Shown one piece after another: positions 20,560 to 22,806 of a stretch of DNA of 22,806 nucleotides. Under the pieces are notes generated by a model. The model searched no databases. It saw only the letters and a program-made list of their open reading frames with translations, and had not been told where the DNA came from. Source of the DNA: a virus. Location of the stretch: positions 1-22,806 of the IMG/VR virus record IMGVR_UViG_3300032088_000096; one strand, given 5' to 3'. Made by a program: the position numbers and the translations under genes. Positions within the stretch are counted from its first letter, which is position 1; the number at the start of each line of letters is the position of its first letter.

Positions 20560-22778
20560 TCTTGCACCGTCCTTCGCTTCTTGCCCGACTTCATCAATCG
20601 CTTGATAGCGACCTTGAATGGGGTGATAATGTCGGTCGCTAAGGTTGCCACATTATCGACGCTTGCATGGCCGTGATTGCCATACCATGTCGATGTGTTC
20701 ATGCCACAGATACCGACGGAGAAGAGGAGAACATCGTCGTCCTCAAGGTCTCGTAGGACTGCGTGAAGGTGCTCGCCTGCGCCGAAGCCTGCGGGTGCAG
20801 GGCCAGCGGGTGCGCCATCAGAGATGATGAAGACGAGTCGCTTTGCTCCATCCTTGCCGAATTGCTTGGTGCGTCGTGCCGCCCACTTGACTGCGTAGCC
20901 GTCAGAGTTCTGAGAGCCTGCGAATGGGGTTGCGACTTGACGCTTTACTTTGGTCGTGAGAGCCTCGTTTGCACCCTTGCGGACATTGATGTAGGTTGCG
21001 CCTTGAGGGTAGCCCTCGACGCCTCCATTGGACGAATTGAAGTCCACGACCTCGTAGTCTGCTCCGACCTGTTGGAGAGCCTCACAGAGGGTCACAGCGG
21101 ACTGTGCGGCCATCTTAGAGCGGCGACCACCCATCGAGCCACTTGCGTCGATTAGGACGACACAGCGGAGGTTGAATGCTTGGTGGGTCTTAGGCTTCTG
21201 AAATAGCCTCTCGGAGGAGCGGACAGCCCATAGGCGGTTGTCGTCCAATTTGCCCTTCTTATGGTGGGTGGAGAAGCGTGAATCCGCTCCCTTGATGAGA
21301 CGCTCGATTTGACGACCGAGACGCTTGATGCCTGCACGGTTGGTCGAAGCGACTTGGTTGTATGCCTCAAGTGATTCAAGCAGGCCGTGTCGCCAGTGCT
21401 CATTGACTTGAGTGATGATTGCGTGACCACCGTCATCGGTTGTACCGTATGTGTCAGAGTACACGAACTCGTTCTCAATCTCTTCACCTTCTTCATCGAA
21501 CTCCATGTCTTCAAAGCCGTCTAAGAGTGAGTCGGCTTCGGCAAGTAGGTTGGTGGCGAAGTCTGTGCCGAACATGGCATCTGACGAGCCTGTGCCGCCT
21601 GCCATGTGACCTGTTTCGTGGTTGTCGCCCAATTGGACTTTTTCTTGGTGAGTACCTTCGTCGTCGTTCTCACCCTTGCCTGCAATGAATTGAGTACCGT
21701 TGCCGTCGGTGGAATCGTCGCTGTCGCCTCGACCGTCACCCTTGCCTGCTCCTTCGCCGTTGCCGTCGCCGTCGCCGTCACCGTCACCGTCGCCCTCAGC
21801 ACCGCCTTCGCCTGCTTCGTCACCGTCACCGTCACCTGCTCCGTCGCCTTCGCCTTCGTCGCCGTCGCCGTTGCCTGCTCCTTCACCTGCGTTGTCGCTG
21901 TCAGGAATGACTTCATCGACTTTCTTGAATCGCTTGCGCTCGACCTTCTCAGCCTCTTGCTTGTTGCGCTTTTGGGTGTTGGCCGCTTCGGTAATGTAGT
22001 TCATATCCATGTCGTCAGCAAACACGCCTTCGGCTTCGGGACACTTCGATGCGCCGTACTCGTTGCCGTCGCACTCGTCTTCGGGGAAGTGAGAGCGGTA
22101 AATGGCGAGGAGGGTGCGAGCACCCTTGACTGCTTCGGAGGTATCAACGGATGCAAGAGCACCCTTGATTTCAGGACGAATGTCGTTCATCATGTTGATG
22201 ATTTTGTCATTGTCGAAGAAGTGACCGACACCGAGAATGACTTCGGTTGCGATAGCGAGAACAGCCATTTTAGGGACTTCGTTGTCTTTGAGTTCACGAC
22301 CTACGACCATTGACTTATGTTGCTCCATCATGAACTCCTGAGCGAAGTCAAGACGCTTCTTTGAGCCACCGAAGTCTTGACCGAGCAAGTAGTTCACTCG
22401 TGCGTCTTCGATGATGTTGGTGAAGTCGTGCATCAACCCGTCCTCAGAGCCACGCTTGATTGAGTCAGTGACTCGCTTCCATGCGTTGAAGTTAGTGTAG
22501 CGAAGGTGTCCTGCGGCTTCGTGAGCCAAGACTGCTTCGGTCATAATCAAGTTAAGACGAGGGTCATTGACTTGAGGGTTGATTGGGTATGTGAGCCAAA
22601 CGGTCTCGCCGTCGGTTGCACATGGGGCTGATGGGCCAATCTCGATTTTCTTAATCGAACGGCCTTTGCCTTCGTATTCGCCACTTAGGACACGACCCAA
22701 TTTGGTCATGTGCGCTCTGTATTGGTTCAGAGTGGTGCGGTCTGCTGATAGGGTTTGGGTCGGGTTGTTGCCTGCCAT
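20556..22778 (-). CDS. CobT/VWA-like protein with zincin-like N-terminus and MIDAS domain
   Basis: 740 aa. Residues 80-130 hold VLAHEAAGHLRYTNF and NIIEDARVNY, the paired H-E...H and E-D-x-R motifs found in CobT-like VWA proteins; here the second His is one residue further (H-E-x3-H). A 290-370 stretch is Gly/Asp-rich (GDGDGDEAGEGG), a flexible acidic linker. Residues 536-735 are a VWA domain with an intact metal site: LIDASGSMGG (Asp544, Ser546, Ser548), TPFAGSQNSDG and FIISDGAP (Asp654). Such proteins normally work with a MoxR-type AAA+ ATPase to insert metals or remodel complexes. The neighbouring upstream gene lies outside the window. Its ATG is 22 nt after the TATATA at the right edge. 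Confidence 0.85.
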   Translation of the reverse strand: MAGNNPTQTLSADRTTLNQYRAHMTKLGRVLSGEYEGKGRSIKKIEIGPSAPCATDGETVWLTYPINPQVNDPRLNLIMTEAVLAHEAAGHLRYTNFNAWKRVTDSIKRGSEDGLMHDFTNIIEDARVNYLLGQDFGGSKKRLDFAQEFMMEQHKSMVVGRELKDNEVPKMAVLAIATEVILGVGHFFDNDKIINMMNDIRPEIKGALASVDTSEAVKGARTLLAIYRSHFPEDECDGNEYGASKCPEAEGVFADDMDMNYITEAANTQKRNKQEAEKVERKRFKKVDEVIPDSDNAGEGAGNGDGDEGEGDGAGDGDGDEAGEGGAEGDGDGDGDGDGNGEGAGKGDGRGDSDDSTDGNGTQFIAGKGENDDEGTHQEKVQLGDNHETGHMAGGTGSSDAMFGTDFATNLLAEADSLLDGFEDMEFDEEGEEIENEFVYSDTYGTTDDGGHAIITQVNEHWRHGLLESLEAYNQVASTNRAGIKRLGRQIERLIKGADSRFSTHHKKGKLDDNRLWAVRSSERLFQKPKTHQAFNLRCVVLIDASGSMGGRRSKMAAQSAVTLCEALQQVGADYEVVDFNSSNGGVEGYPQGATYINVRKGANEALTTKVKRQVATPFAGSQNSDGYAVKWAARRTKQFGKDGAKRLVFIISDGAPAGPAPAGFGAGEHLHAVLRDLEDDDVLLFSVGICGMNTSTWYGNHGHASVDNVATLATDIITPFKVAIKRLMKSGKKRRTVQE
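21720..21890. repeat. Simple-sequence GDG-coding region
   Basis: On the plus strand, GCCGTC, ACCGTC and CCTTCG hexamers recur and encode Gly-Asp/Glu repeats of the VWA protein. Such arrays easily change length. The high GC here explains long false frames on the other strand. Confidence 0.8.
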
Positions 22779-22806
22779 GTTTCACCCTATGTGCTCCACC
22801 TATATA
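22779..22806 (-). promoter_or_regulatory. Archaeal promoter of the VWA operon (cut by the window edge)
   Basis: TATATA fills the last six bases; GGTGGAG, then CACATAGGGTG and AAAC precede the ATG, exactly 22 nt after the box. Upstream sequence is not visible. Confidence 0.78.

Noticed and set aside
21606-22313. Plus-strand frame of 235 codons (Val/Ala/Thr-rich)
   Set aside because: It is the antisense of the Gly-Asp repeat and adjacent part of the VWA gene. Its composition follows from the repeat, and no promoter or SD precedes it.
1-22806. tRNA genes, CRISPR arrays, insertion sequences, attachment sites
   Set aside because: I looked for clover-leaf arms, spaced direct repeats, transposase or integrase motifs and terminal repeats and saw none. 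A complete search would need software.

Overview
The window looks like about 22.8 kb of an archaeal tailed-virus (Caudoviricetes) genome or provirus. Every gene I can support lies on the minus strand, so transcription runs from position 22806 towards 1. Two things point to an archaeal host. First, eleven gene starts are preceded by an archaeal TATA box, usually TATATAGG on the coding strand. In eight of them exactly 22 nt separate TATATA from the start codon, which predicts leaderless mRNAs; genes inside operons instead have ATGA overlaps or Shine-Dalgarno (SD) motifs. Second, an HK97-type head module is present: terminase, portal, protease-scaffold, major capsid protein and head-tail joining proteins. 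The medium G+C content and gene style would suit a virus of marine Euryarchaeota such as the magroviruses. That host guess is inference only.

Right to left (the direction of transcription): a 740-residue CobT/von Willebrand A (VWA)-like protein with a zincin-like motif and its overlapping 298-aa partner (22778-19663). Next comes an accessory operon with a winged-helix-like protein followed by four cysteine-rich proteins (19607-17625), a 201-aa zinc-finger protein (17586-16981), and a small protein followed by the large terminase and a lysis/membrane pair (16921-14244). A lone 46-aa zinc-finger gene (14205-14065) precedes the portal operon, which carries an HK97 gp10-like protein and a DUF5824-like protein (14026-11229). 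The capsid operon then runs through the protease-scaffold fusion, major capsid protein, adaptor and a probable tail terminator (11190-7050). A short operon follows with a DUF4214-like protein and an HNH endonuclease that lacks a normal start codon (7003-5723).

The left end is tail- and surface-related: small zinc ribbons plus a LamG-fold protein (5684-3841), a 70-aa protein plus a GT4 glycosyltransferase (3802-1892), and a zinc ribbon followed by a long structural protein that runs off the left edge (1854-1).

The most striking feature is the architecture between operons. At six junctions exactly 38 bp separates the stop codon of one operon from the start codon of the next. The TATA box sits at a fixed place in this spacer, and the block next to the ATG is recurrent and partly dyadic. 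Degenerate copies of the same cassette seem to precede the glycosyltransferase, the left-end tail protein, the terminase, the XhlA-like gene and the capsid gene. No tRNA, rRNA, CRISPR array or insertion sequence was seen, and no stretch longer than 300 bases lacks a gene.
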